Shown in pieces: positions 8,227 through 16,395 of a stretch of 64,000 bases of DNA (positions are counted from its first letter, which is position 1; each line of letters opens with the position of its first letter). The stretch lies in contig CABUXV010000006.1 of NCBI GenBank assembly GCA_902495595.1, positions 1-64,000 of the forward strand, written 5' to 3'. The stretch is from an uncultured Eubacterium sp. Lineage in GTDB: Bacteria > Bacillota > Clostridia > Peptostreptococcales > Anaerovoracaceae. Under the pieces are notes generated by a model that worked only from the letters and a program-made list of their open reading frames with translations, ran no database searches and was not told where the DNA came from. A program made the translations under genes and the position numbers.

Positions 8227-9435
8227 TTAGTCAACTTTTATATATGGCATAACTACTTTATCCGAAAACTTATAGAGGTTTTTTCCCATGATAATATTAT
8301 ACATATCAGAAGCCGTGCAGTCGTATTTTAGAGTATTCCAAATACATCTGTTCTCCTCACTTATCTTGTTTACGTTGGTTATAAGGGGAATTTGCAGCAA
8401 TTCCGTTTTTTTTGCAGTTCTTATAAAGTCTCTTCCTGCTTTTCCTGCTGCAAGAATACGTGCATATACATCAAAATCCGGCTGCTTGTCTTTCAGTCCT
8501 ACAATTATATACGCAAGAATACGTCTTACGGCGGCTTCCGTATATCTTCTTGATACTACTGCGTAAACTAGGTCTTCAAGGGATTCAGCCCTTGAAACTT
8601 CTTTTTTAAACTTATGCTCAAGCCCCTCTCCCATGCAGTATATCTTCCTTAAATTTTCAGCATCGTTTCTTATAATTTCACTTCTGACAATATCAAAGGC
8701 TTTTTCTTTCCATGACCTATTTTCATCCCAGTTTGAAATCATATTTTCAATAGAGGAAGGAACATATTCGTAAGCCTTTGAAATATCCTCTTCCATAAGC
8801 TTTCGTATTGCTGTGGCGCCGGCAAATCCCGTATTTTCATCTTTGCCAAAATAACCTGAACCGTACCGTTTTATTGTCACCGGTCTGATGGCATGTCCTC
8901 TTTTATTCCAGTAAAAAATACGTTTGAGATATTCCAGCGCAAGAATATTATTAGGAGTCCTCATAATTTCGCTTTTTTCTTTTCCCAATACATTTTTTAC
9001 GGCAAGCTGAAAACTCTTCGCAAAGGAATTTCCCTCTTTCATAAACGTGTCTTTTAAATCATTTATTTCATTTATGTTATCATCTATATCCCGGACCAAA
9101 CGGCTAAGCTCATCCACATCTCCGCACTCACTTCCGAATGAGATATGCGTGACGCCCAGACCTTTTAAAATATCCACCGCTCCCCTTGCAAAGATTTCAC
9201 CTTTATTGCATGCAAAAACAAAAGGAAGTTCCGCAACCAGATCTACGCCTGATTCTACAGCTGCCCGGCTTCTCTGCCATTTATCAAAGATAGCGAGCTC
9301 ACCTCTCTGGGTAAAATTTCCGCTCATAACTGCAATCGTATAATCTGCTCCTGTAAGTTCCCTTGATTTTTGCAAATGATATTCATGTCCATTGTGAAAT
9401 GGATTGTATTCCGCTATTATACCTAATATTTTCAT
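8227..9435 (-). CDS. tmcAL: tRNA(Met) cytidine acetate ligase (TmcAL/YlbM)
   Basis: A 402-aa nucleotidyltransferase-fold enzyme that in Bacillus forms N4-acetylcytidine at the wobble position of elongator tRNA-Met using acetate and ATP. The N-terminus AEYNPFHNGHEYHL carries the HxGH nucleotide-binding motif (H14, H17); MSGNFTQRGE and the C-terminal helical region also match YlbM. The start at ATG 9435 lies 8 bases after the ylbJ stop; a TTG six codons upstream is less likely. Adjacency to ackA and ylbJ fits a ylb-type cluster. Using free acetate next to acetate kinase is suggestive, not proof of a link. Confidence 0.9.
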   Translation of the reverse strand: MKILGIIAEYNPFHNGHEYHLQKSRELTGADYTIAVMSGNFTQRGELAIFDKWQRSRAAVESGVDLVAELPFVFACNKGEIFARGAVDILKGLGVTHISFGSECGDVDELSRLVRDIDDNINEINDLKDTFMKEGNSFAKSFQLAVKNVLGKEKSEIMRTPNNILALEYLKRIFYWNKRGHAIRPVTIKRYGSGYFGKDENTGFAGATAIRKLMEEDISKAYEYVPSSIENMISNWDENRSWKEKAFDIVRSEIIRNDAENLRKIYCMGEGLEHKFKKEVSRAESLEDLVYAVVSRRYTEAAVRRILAYIIVGLKDKQPDFDVYARILAAGKAGRDFIRTAKKTELLQIPLITNVNKISEENRCIWNTLKYDCTASDMYNIIMGKNLYKFSDKVVMPYIKVD

Positions 9436-9442
9436 AAAAACA

Positions 9443-10363
9443 TCATAACACAATGATGGTAATAATAAAAGCTATGACAGTTGCGAAAATACTGTGAGTC
9501 AGCTTACTGACAAAAAGATATTTTACAGATACTCCGCTGCCCGAAAGCATGCTCATGGACTGCCCCAGCACTGACAAACCTCCCCATGACATTATGGCTG
9601 TGCATAAAATACATTTAATACTATCCGTAACAGCATCACATTCAGCTACAGCTCCGCATCCTACTGTCATTTCAAAAAATCCTTTTACAAGCGCTCTTGC
9701 TTCCTGACTTTCAACAAGAGAAAATCCCCCGCTCATATGTATTATATCCGTTGCAAAAGTAAACATAACTATATATGCCAGGATAATACCCAGAGATTTA
9801 AAAGATGAAAGTATAGCCTCCGTAAAAGATTCCTGTATACCATAAGTTCGCATAGCCCTGTCACCTGAGGAATAATCATCGTCCTTTCCCAATATAAAAG
9901 TATATACTATTCCGTTAACGACAGCGCCAAGATAATGGGCAGCAGCAATTATTCCGCCTAAAACGCCTGAACCCAGCATCCCTGCCCCTACAGCTCCTAT
10001 CATAAATGCAGGTCCCGATGTATTGCAAAAGCTCATCAAACGTTTTGCCTCTGTAAGAGATATTTCCCCGCTTCGCTTAAGGTCTCCCACTATTTTAGCT
10101 CCCATGGGATAACCGGAAAGCACGCTCATGGTAAAAGGAAATGCGCCAGACTTCAGATATTTTATAATACCTATGTTCTGCAGGAAATTAGAACATATAA
10201 AGAATGGCAGAAGAGCAGGCAGTACGTTGCTTACCCATAAAGATATCCCTTTTCTGGCTGAATACAATGCTATTGTGGGAAATATCACCATAAGTACACA
10301 GCAATGGGCAGCGATAATAGCTGCCAAAATTATTTTTTTCCGATTAAATTTAAAAATATCCAT
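9443..10363 (-). CDS. ylbJ: Sporulation integral membrane protein YlbJ
   Basis: A 306-aa polytopic membrane protein of the YlbJ/SpmA-like family, needed for normal spores in Bacillus. Matching features include VLPALLPFFICSNFL, the GYPMGAKIVGDL segment and CNTSGPAFMIGAVGAGML, with about eight helices. Position between coaD/rsmD and ylbM is the same as in Bacillus. No Shine-Dalgarno sequence precedes the ATG, and the start codon sits inside a long inverted repeat (10356-10392). This implies either leaderless or coupled translation. Confidence 0.87.
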   Translation of the reverse strand: MDIFKFNRKKIILAAIIAAHCCVLMVIFPTIALYSARKGISLWVSNVLPALLPFFICSNFLQNIGIIKYLKSGAFPFTMSVLSGYPMGAKIVGDLKRSGEISLTEAKRLMSFCNTSGPAFMIGAVGAGMLGSGVLGGIIAAAHYLGAVVNGIVYTFILGKDDDYSSGDRAMRTYGIQESFTEAILSSFKSLGIILAYIVMFTFATDIIHMSGGFSLVESQEARALVKGFFEMTVGCGAVAECDAVTDSIKCILCTAIMSWGGLSVLGQSMSMLSGSGVSVKYLFVSKLTHSIFATVIAFIITIIVL

Positions 10364-10392
10364 GATTAATTGTATTCATTAACCATGGATAT
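10356..10392 (-). promoter_or_regulatory. Inverted repeat covering the ylbJ start codon, with possible leader peptide
   Basis: Arms of 15 bases (10356-10370 and 10378-10392) pair with one mismatch around a 7-base loop, and the ylbJ ATG (10363) is inside the distal arm. The proximal arm on the minus strand opens a six-codon frame (MVNEYN, stop) whose stop lies two bases before the ylbJ ATG. The segment AATACAAT just before the ATG also resembles a sigma-E -10 box. Whether this is a promoter, a translational switch or both cannot be decided here. Confidence 0.45.
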
Positions 10393-10418
10393 ATATCACT
10401 TGAAATTAATTTATATTT

Positions 10419-10997
10419 TTATTCCTCTGAAGAATTACCGTGTTCTGATATATGAGCAGTTTCAGGCAGGTCATCAGCATTTACCTGAGTCCTGTATGAC
10501 ATATCCTTAAGCTCGTCTCTATTTGCCGCAAGAGCAGAATTAATATCGTCAAAAGCTTTTTCGATACTTGTAAACATTTCTCCGAAATATATAGAACTCA
10601 GATGTTCCATCTTCCCCTGAAAGCTGTACAAAATGCTGTCAAGATAATCATATGTACCGATTTTTAACTGTTTGGCAGTACTTTCTGTAACTCTCATAAG
10701 TTCATCTGCTCTCAGCTTTGCTTTAACTGTTATATCATTGTTCTCAACCAAAGCGTCCGCCTGTTTCTGAGCATCATCTATCACAGCTTCGTATTGAGTT
10801 TTAGCCTCTGCAATTATTCTTTCTCTCTCGTTTTTTATCCACTGAGCCTGCTGAATTTCATCGGGAAGTTCAGCTCTTATTTCTCTTACAATCTCCAACA
10901 GCTCCTGGGAATCAACCATTATCTTTCCTGTGAGAGGAAAACCTGCGGCTGTATCAACTATCTCTTCAATTTCTTCTAAAAGCTCTAAAACTCTCAT
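10419..10997 (-). CDS. Coiled-coil protein (DivIVA / ATP-synthase-B-like), function unknown
   Basis: 192 aa, highly charged and mainly helical. A central coiled-coil runs from about residue 40 to 100 (RERIIAEAKTQYEAVIDDAQ...), with no membrane segment or catalytic motif. Similar small coiled-coil proteins, often labelled ATPase or DivIVA-like, sit beside coaD in many Clostridia. AGGAGG precedes the ATG, and the gene follows coaD by 9 bases in the same operon. A cell-envelope or scaffold role is inference from composition only. Confidence 0.75.
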   Translation of the reverse strand: MRVLELLEEIEEIVDTAAGFPLTGKIMVDSQELLEIVREIRAELPDEIQQAQWIKNERERIIAEAKTQYEAVIDDAQKQADALVENNDITVKAKLRADELMRVTESTAKQLKIGTYDYLDSILYSFQGKMEHLSSIYFGEMFTSIEKAFDDINSALAANRDELKDMSYRTQVNADDLPETAHISEHGNSSEE

Positions 10998-11006
10998 AAT
11001 ATCCTC

Positions 11007-11495
11007 CTATTTGTCGTTAGCCAGCATATTCATATTTCTCAATATTTCATCAGGAACCAATCCCTCTATACATCCCCCCAGAGAATGTACTTCTTTTACC
11101 ATGCTCGAACTTATAAACGAATATTTAGGGTCTGTCATAAGAAAAACCGTCTCCACCTTTTCATTAAAAAGACGTGCATTCATCTGAGCCATTTGGATTT
11201 CATATTCAAAATCCATCGCTGCCCTTAATCCTCTTACGACTACATTAAATTCATTATCATTTACATAATCGGCAAGTAATCCTGAAAAACAGTCAACCGT
11301 AATATTCTTAAGCGGTTTAAGCGTTTCTTTTATCATGCGCTTTCTTTCATCCAAAGAAAACATGGATTTTTTGGAAGGATTCACTATTATTCCTATAGTT
11401 AGCTCGTCATAAAGCTTTGCCGCTCTCTCAATTATATTAAAATGTCCGTTAGTCAAAGGGTCAAATGACCCTGTATAAAGAGCCTTTGTTTTCAT
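11007..11495 (-). CDS. coaD: Phosphopantetheine adenylyltransferase
   Basis: Adenylates 4'-phosphopantetheine to dephospho-CoA, the penultimate step of CoA synthesis. The 162-aa length is standard. The N-terminal YTGSFDPLTNGHFNII contains the T/HxGH nucleotide-binding motif, and FISSSMVKE is the second conserved motif. GGAGG precedes the ATG. It follows rsmD by 52 bases, the common rsmD-coaD pair of Firmicutes. Confidence 0.96.
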   Translation of the reverse strand: MKTKALYTGSFDPLTNGHFNIIERAAKLYDELTIGIIVNPSKKSMFSLDERKRMIKETLKPLKNITVDCFSGLLADYVNDNEFNVVVRGLRAAMDFEYEIQMAQMNARLFNEKVETVFLMTDPKYSFISSSMVKEVHSLGGCIEGLVPDEILRNMNMLANDK

Positions 11496-11547
11496 GCTCC
11501 ATCCTCCCGCTAAAACTATTTAATTATACCATGTATGCAACATTCTT

Positions 11548-12084
11548 TCAACTATATATCGACAACATAACTATCCCATATTTTCGTTCTTTCTCTTTTT
11601 CAAATCCGTAAAAATCATCGGGAAGTTTTTCTTCTTTTCTATGCTCTGCAACTATGACTCCGTCCTCTGCCAAGAGCCCCTGCTCTGCTATTATTCTGAA
11701 ACAATCATCCATAAGACCTTTATTGTAAGGCGGATCCAGTATTATGATATCAAAAGGCTCTCTTTGTGTCATCAATACTTTTTTATAATCTCCGGCAACA
11801 ATACTTGCCCCGGATGCCGCCTTGCAGTGATTCACGTTTTCCTTTATCAGTTTTATGCTTTCCCTCGAGTTGTCTGCGAATACACATTCACCGGCGCCTC
11901 TGCTCAGAGCCTCTATTCCAAGATTTCCGGTTCCCGAAAACAAATCCAAAACCTTACTTCCCCATATTCTGTCAGCTAATATACTGAAAAGGGCTTCCTT
12001 TACCTTATCTGTAGTAGGCCTTATGGAATAATCGGCAGGAGCAGCCAGCTTTCTGCCTTTGTATTCACCTGATATTACCCTCAT
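11548..12084 (-). CDS. rsmD: 16S rRNA (guanine(966)-N2)-methyltransferase RsmD
   Basis: SAM-dependent methyltransferase of 178 aa acting on 30S subunits. It shows the family start MRVISGEYKGRKL, the SAM-binding loop DLFSGTGNLG (47-56) and the catalytic DPPY (117-120). AGGAGG precedes the ATG. First gene of the rsmD-coaD-coiled-coil-ylbJ-ylbM series. The 217 bases upstream hold no other gene. Confidence 0.95.
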   Translation of the reverse strand: MRVISGEYKGRKLAAPADYSIRPTTDKVKEALFSILADRIWGSKVLDLFSGTGNLGIEALSRGAGECVFADNSRESIKLIKENVNHCKAASGASIVAGDYKKVLMTQREPFDIIILDPPYNKGLMDDCFRIIAEQGLLAEDGVIVAEHRKEEKLPDDFYGFEKEKERKYGIVMLSIYS

Positions 12085-12223
12085 TATTATCCTCCTATAA
12101 AAAAACCTTTCTCACCGCAATATTCACAGTAATCAAGGCACCTAAAATCAAATAAAATCACAATATTTTTTGTTATTATATCACGCCGTAAGCATCTCCT
12201 CAATATTTAATTATCAATGAAAT

Positions 12224-12268
12224 TGAAAAAGAGATATTCGCCCGTAAAGGTAAATATCTCCCTTTTCA
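12224..12268 (-). terminator. Terminator after the spore protein gene
   Basis: On the minus strand GGGAGATATT pairs with AATATCTCTTTTTC across a GC-containing loop, ending in a T run, about 35 bases after the SASP stop. Confidence 0.75.
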
Positions 12269-12301
12269 TTAGTTTTTCGTTAAAAACTTACATTAACTTA
12301 C

Positions 12302-12502
12302 TTATTTTCCTGAAAGCTGTTTTTCGGCCATTTCAACTAATTTCTTAGTCATATAACCGCCAACGTAGCCATTCTGTCTTGCTGTAAGGTTTCCCTTATC
12401 AGTCTGGTCATAATTTGCAAGACCAAGCTCGTTAGCCACTTCAGTCTTTAAGCTCTTTAATGCAGGCTTTGCACTAACATTCATCTTATCCTGTAATGAC
12501 AT
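12302..12502 (-). CDS. Alpha/beta-type small acid-soluble spore protein
   Basis: A 66-aa DNA-binding protein that coats spore DNA and protects it from UV and heat. The two family segments are clear: LKTEVANELGL, containing the GPR protease cleavage motif (TEVANE), and the C-terminal NGYVGGYMTKKLVEMAEKQL. AGGAGGTGA precedes the ATG. It is monocistronic between recG and rsmD with its own terminator. Expression would be expected from sigma-G in the forespore, but I could not identify a convincing sigma-G promoter. Its presence shows that the organism is, or recently was, a spore-former. Confidence 0.93.
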   Translation of the reverse strand: MSLQDKMNVSAKPALKSLKTEVANELGLANYDQTDKGNLTARQNGYVGGYMTKKLVEMAEKQLSGK

Positions 12503-12590
12503 TTAATCTCACCTCCTGTACTAATAATTTAACCCAAGATGAGAAAAGTATTACATGCAATTATTTCTTTTGCTGCCGTGTTTTTCCAAC

Positions 12591-14636
12591 TTACATATTC
12601 AGCATGAAATCATCGCCGAAAAATTTTACTATACGTCTTTTTAACGGCTGATTTTCAGGGTTTTCAAGGTTCGGATCTTTTTTCAGTATGTTTTTCGCTT
12701 CTTCTTTTGCATTGTTTAAAACATCAGCATGCTTTGATAAATCAGCAATGTTCAGATTTGGAATTCCATGCTGTCTCGTGCCAAAAATTTCTCCCGGACC
12801 TCTCAGCTTTAAATCCTCTTCTGCTATATAAAAGCCATCACTTGAGCTTTCCATTATTTCGGCTCTCTTCTTAGCTATTTCAGAACTTCCCTCGGTTATC
12901 AAAAAACAATATGATTTATATCCTCCTCTGCCGACACGCCCTCTCAGCTGATGAAGCTGCGCAAGCCCGAATCTTTCAGCATTTTCGATAACCATCACTG
13001 AAGCATTGGGAACATTTATTCCTACCTCTATAACTACAGTAGCAACAAGCACATCTATATTTCCCTCATAAAAAGACTTCATTATATTATCTTTTTCATC
13101 CTGTTTCATGGAACCATGCAGCAAAGCTACTTTATGCTTTTTAAATCTGCTCTGCAATTCATTATGAATTTTATGTGCCGATTTTAAATCCATATTATCC
13201 GAATCATCTATTAACGGAGCAACTACATACGCCTGCCTTCCCATATTTATCTGATTTTCAACTTCACGATAACATTTTTCTCTGTTTTCCTGTGTAAAAT
13301 TTTTAGTTTCTGTTTTCTGTCTTCCGGGAGGCATTTCATCTATTATGGAAATATCCAAGTCCCCATATAAAATTACGGCAAGAGTTCTCGGAATAGGAGT
13401 TGCCGTCATAACGAGAATATTGGGATTAGAGCCTTTTTCTTTTAATTTTATTCTTTGATTTACACCGAATCTATGCTGCTCATCTGTTATGGCAAGTCCC
13501 AAATTTAAAAATTCCACATCAGGCTGTATTACAGCATGAGTTCCTATCAATATTTGTATTTCCCCTGCCTTCAGCGCCTTTAAAGTACTACGCTTTTCAG
13601 ATATGGGAACTGATCCCGATAAAAATCCCACCTTTATTTTATGAACACCGAATCTTTCTTTTAATCCTTCAAAGTGCTGCCTTGCCAAAATCTCGGTAGG
13701 AGCCATCAAAACAGCCTGATACCCACTGCATACAGCTTTATACATGGCTATTTCAGCTACAGCTGTCTTACCCGAACCGACATCACCCTGCACAAGACGG
13801 TTCATGACTTTACTGCTTTCAAGGTCGGTTTCTATTTCTTTTACACACCTTATCTGAGCTCTCGTTAAAGAATATTCCATCGAATCTATATATGGTTTTA
13901 TTTTTGCCTCTTTTGAAAAAGCAATTCCGTTTTTCCCTTTTTTAATATTTTCTCTCACAGCAAAAAGACCTGTCTGCAAAACTATAAGCTCGTCAAATAT
14001 AAGTCTGTATTTTGCTTCAAGCAGCTTTTGCTTTTCTTCGGGAAAATGGATGTTCTCAATGGCATATTCAATACTGCACAGCCTGTTTTTGCTGACAATC
14101 TCCTGAGGAAGAAAATCTTCTATATCTCTGCTCATGTCTTTTATCTGTCTCTGCCAGTTTCTCATATCCTTTTGAGTTATTCCCCGGCTCAGAGGATAAA
14201 CGGGCAGTATTCCCGAAGAATCATTTGATTCTTTATCATCATAAAATTCAGGATGCCGCATCTGAGCTCGCCCAAAATTAAAATCAACTTTTCCGTAAAA
14301 CAGAAATACTTCCCCTGCTTTAAATTTCCCCTGCAAATATCCGGCATTAAAAAAAACAACTTCCAAAGAACCTGTATCATCAGTTACAAGAAGCTTCAGC
14401 TGTTGTTTTCGTCCATATTTATATCCATTATTTATTATAAGAGTAATCTCGGCTTTTATTAAAACCTGCGAAGCTTCATCAATATCCCCTATCTTTGTAA
14501 TTCTTCTTCTGTCTTCATAATCCCTTGGGAAAAAAAACAACATATCCTCAACAGTATTTATTTTAAGTTTTCTAAGAGAATCCGACTTTTTAGGGCCGAT
14601 TCCCTTTATGCAGTTTACGCTGTCGTAAAGTTTCAT
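12591..14636 (-). CDS. recG: ATP-dependent DNA helicase RecG
   Basis: Remodels stalled replication forks and Holliday junctions. The 681-aa protein has the N-terminal wedge/OB domain (residues about 50-145), Walker A GDVGSGKT (284-291), motif II DEQH (385-388), motif III TATPIPRT, and motif VI QLRGRVGRG. The C-terminal domain includes LKLRGPGEIFGTRQHG. The ATG directly abuts the TAA of the Asp23 gene (14637-14639), so translation is probably coupled. The DAK/YloV gene often present between these two in Firmicutes is absent. Confidence 0.97.
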   Translation of the reverse strand: MKLYDSVNCIKGIGPKKSDSLRKLKINTVEDMLFFFPRDYEDRRRITKIGDIDEASQVLIKAEITLIINNGYKYGRKQQLKLLVTDDTGSLEVVFFNAGYLQGKFKAGEVFLFYGKVDFNFGRAQMRHPEFYDDKESNDSSGILPVYPLSRGITQKDMRNWQRQIKDMSRDIEDFLPQEIVSKNRLCSIEYAIENIHFPEEKQKLLEAKYRLIFDELIVLQTGLFAVRENIKKGKNGIAFSKEAKIKPYIDSMEYSLTRAQIRCVKEIETDLESSKVMNRLVQGDVGSGKTAVAEIAMYKAVCSGYQAVLMAPTEILARQHFEGLKERFGVHKIKVGFLSGSVPISEKRSTLKALKAGEIQILIGTHAVIQPDVEFLNLGLAITDEQHRFGVNQRIKLKEKGSNPNILVMTATPIPRTLAVILYGDLDISIIDEMPPGRQKTETKNFTQENREKCYREVENQINMGRQAYVVAPLIDDSDNMDLKSAHKIHNELQSRFKKHKVALLHGSMKQDEKDNIMKSFYEGNIDVLVATVVIEVGINVPNASVMVIENAERFGLAQLHQLRGRVGRGGYKSYCFLITEGSSEIAKKRAEIMESSSDGFYIAEEDLKLRGPGEIFGTRQHGIPNLNIADLSKHADVLNNAKEEAKNILKKDPNLENPENQPLKRRIVKFFGDDFMLNM

Positions 14637-15044
14637 TTATCTGCTCACCTCAATATGCCGTTTTGCAATATTTTTCGAAAGAGTGCCTGTAACTATTACT
14701 TTTACGTTTTTAGGCTTTATACCTATTATTTTTTCCATATATTCATATATATAGTCTATTATTTTACCCGTATTGCGTTTTATACTGGCTCCAAAATGCA
14801 TTACTATATATACTTTTATGTAAATATCACCGTCTTCTTCCTTTACATGAATTCCTCCGGCTTCTTCATCATAAAGATTCATCCATGATGCAATACCGGG
14901 AACCATATGCTTGTATTTGCCTTTATAATTTAATATTTCGGCTTTTCCTCCGCAGCTTTCCACAGCTTCTGCAACAACTTTATTGATAACACTGTTTGAA
15001 AAATGTATATTTCCTAATTTAGTATTAAAATCCAACACATTCAT
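14637..15044 (-). CDS. Asp23/Gls24 family envelope stress protein
   Basis: A 135-aa member of the Asp23 family (YloU-like). Typical features are NVLDFNTKLGNIHFSNSVINKVVAEAVESCGG at the start, ending in the conserved V-x-V-x-G segment NVKVIVTGTL. Members associate with the membrane through partners or help cell-envelope homeostasis; the exact role is not known. It is the upstream partner of recG with zero spacing. In most Firmicutes rpmB is divergent upstream; here a small membrane protein gene lies between. Confidence 0.87.
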   Translation of the reverse strand: MNVLDFNTKLGNIHFSNSVINKVVAEAVESCGGKAEILNYKGKYKHMVPGIASWMNLYDEEAGGIHVKEEDGDIYIKVYIVMHFGASIKRNTGKIIDYIYEYMEKIIGIKPKNVKVIVTGTLSKNIAKRHIEVSR

Positions 15045-15145
15045 ACTCCTTAATTCACCTTGTATTCAAATTTTATATTCATATCACTATTTTTACAAGC
15101 ACAATATGCAATTAAATTTAATATAATAATCTGAGGTGATATATT

Positions 15146-15340
15146 ATGAATAAAAACAGAACTAAATGCTGCGGACCTAAAAGACGTCCCAAAAGAAACT
15201 CAGGCAATAAAAAAATAGGATTAATTATGCTCCTTCTCGGCACCGTTACCGTACTCTTTCTTATACTGCCTTTAAAATGCTGGGTACTTCTTTTGAGTTT
15301 AGTACTTATAATATGCGGTATACTTCTCATAAAAAAATAA
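15146..15340 (+). CDS. Small membrane protein, 64 aa, unknown function
   Basis: A basic, Cys-containing N-terminal part (KCCGPKRRPKRNSG) is followed by two closely spaced hydrophobic helices (about residues 24-42 and 44-62). GAGGTGAT lies 9 bases before the ATG, and TATAAT at 15122-15127 could be its -10 box. Not recognised as a named family. A minus-strand frame over the same bases lacks a ribosome site and is rejected. The downstream terminator is shared with rpmB. Confidence 0.6.
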   Translation: MNKNRTKCCGPKRRPKRNSGNKKIGLIMLLLGTVTVLFLILPLKCWVLLLSLVLIICGILLIKK

Positions 15341-15364
15341 AACGCCCACAACAATGTGAGCGTC
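15330..15364. terminator. Terminator of rpmB (possibly bidirectional)
   Basis: On the minus strand ACGCTCACA pairs with TGTGGGCGT around a short loop, followed by TTTTATTTTTTT. The only non-pairing position is one A/C. It closes the rpmB transcript and may also serve the small plus-strand gene. Confidence 0.8.
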
Positions 15365-15375
15365 TGTCGGTAAAG

Positions 15376-15567
15376 TTATATGGCACGGTTAACTTTGCCT
15401 GATCTGATACATCTAGTACATACCTTGGCTTTTCTAACTGTTCCGTTTTCTTCAATTCTTACAGTTTGAATGTTAGCATTCCATTTTCTTCTGGTGTGTC
15501 TGTTGGAATGGGATACATTGTTTCCTGAAACCTGTCCTTTTCCGCAAATTTCACACTTTCTTGACAT
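15376..15567 (-). CDS. rpmB: 50S ribosomal protein L28
   Basis: A 63-aa ribosomal protein with the typical start MSRKCEICGKGQVSGNNVSHS and the C-terminal CTRCIRSGKV. Both CXXC pairs are intact, so it is the zinc-binding form. AAGGAGGTG precedes the ATG. The promoter lies about 120 bases upstream, leaving a leader of over 100 bases that could hold autoregulatory structure. Confidence 0.97.
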   Translation of the reverse strand: MSRKCEICGKGQVSGNNVSHSNRHTRRKWNANIQTVRIEENGTVRKAKVCTRCIRSGKVNRAI

Positions 15568-15688
15568 CTACCGCACCTCCTTATACACTTAGTATTTTAA
15601 AGCTTTCGCACTTTTTTCAATTCAATTATGGTCTTTATGAACTCTCTGTCCACATCAAAGATTATCATATCAGACTCGAACACATGAT

Positions 15689-15717
15689 ATTATAGCACAA
15701 TAAATAACCTAATACAA
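15689..15717 (-). promoter_or_regulatory. Extended -10 promoter for rpmB
   Basis: TTGTAT (15712-15717), a 17-base spacer ending in TGTGC, and TATAAT (15689-15694) on the minus strand form an extended -10 sigma-A promoter. Confidence 0.75.
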
Positions 15718-15746
15718 GATAATTTTTATGCTTTTCTAATGGTTTT

Positions 15747-16283
15747 CTACTGTTCCCTGTCTCCGAAAAATTCAGTTCTTAGGACAGACAATAAATGCAA
15801 GTCATAATATCTTCCGTCTTTTTTGGCGGCATTTCTGGCAAGTCCTTCTTCAGTAAATCCCAGACTCTCATAAAGAGCGGCAGCCCTTTTATTTCCGGTG
15901 TAATAGTCCGATGTCACTCTTTCCATATGAAGGAATGTAAAGCAATACTCCAGAACCTCTGTTATTATTTCACGCCCCAAGCCTTCTCCCCATAATTCTT
16001 TATCGCCTATATAAAATTTTGTTATATCCAGTGAATCAAAGTGTTTATTGATACGTGAAATAAATATTCTTCCTATGGGCTTTTCGTCTTCTCTCGTTAC
16101 TATGGTAAAATCAAGCTTTGTTGCATCCATTTTGTTATACAGCGCTTCTGTAACAACATCTTCATAACTTCTGTCCTCATCATAACTTAAATATTTGATT
16201 ATTTCCTCATCGCTTTCCCATTCCGTAAAGTACTTATAATCCGAAAATTTTGTCTCCCTTATTATGAAATTTTGTGTCTCCAT
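15747..16283 (-). CDS. GNAT-family N-acetyltransferase (RimJ/RimL-like)
   Basis: Acetyl-CoA-dependent transferase of 178 aa. The acetyltransferase-3 type fold is indicated by the N-terminal LRETKFSDYKYFTEWESDEEI-type segment, the acetyl-CoA loop GEGLGREIITEVLEYCF and the C-terminal NKRAAALYESLGFTEEG. The acceptor is unknown; relatives modify ribosomal protein N-termini or small molecules. The ATG at 16283 is preferred over a GTG one codon earlier because AAGGAG lies 6 bases before it. Stands alone between rpmB and a divergent lipoprotein gene. Confidence 0.85.
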   Translation of the reverse strand: METQNFIIRETKFSDYKYFTEWESDEEIIKYLSYDEDRSYEDVVTEALYNKMDATKLDFTIVTREDEKPIGRIFISRINKHFDSLDITKFYIGDKELWGEGLGREIITEVLEYCFTFLHMERVTSDYYTGNKRAAALYESLGFTEEGLARNAAKKDGRYYDLHLLSVLRTEFFGDREQ

Positions 16284-16395
16284 CACAATCTCCTTTTATA
16301 TTTTCATTAAGATTCACTTAATCTTTACAATTTCCTGTCTACTTATGGTATTATTATATTCTGAAAATCAATAATAAACAAGGAGAATCTCAAAG

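Noticed and set aside
15118..15354. 78-codon minus-strand frame overlapping the small membrane protein
   Set aside because: No ribosome site; the plus-strand frame has GAGGTGAT, a hydrophobic pattern and a terminator.
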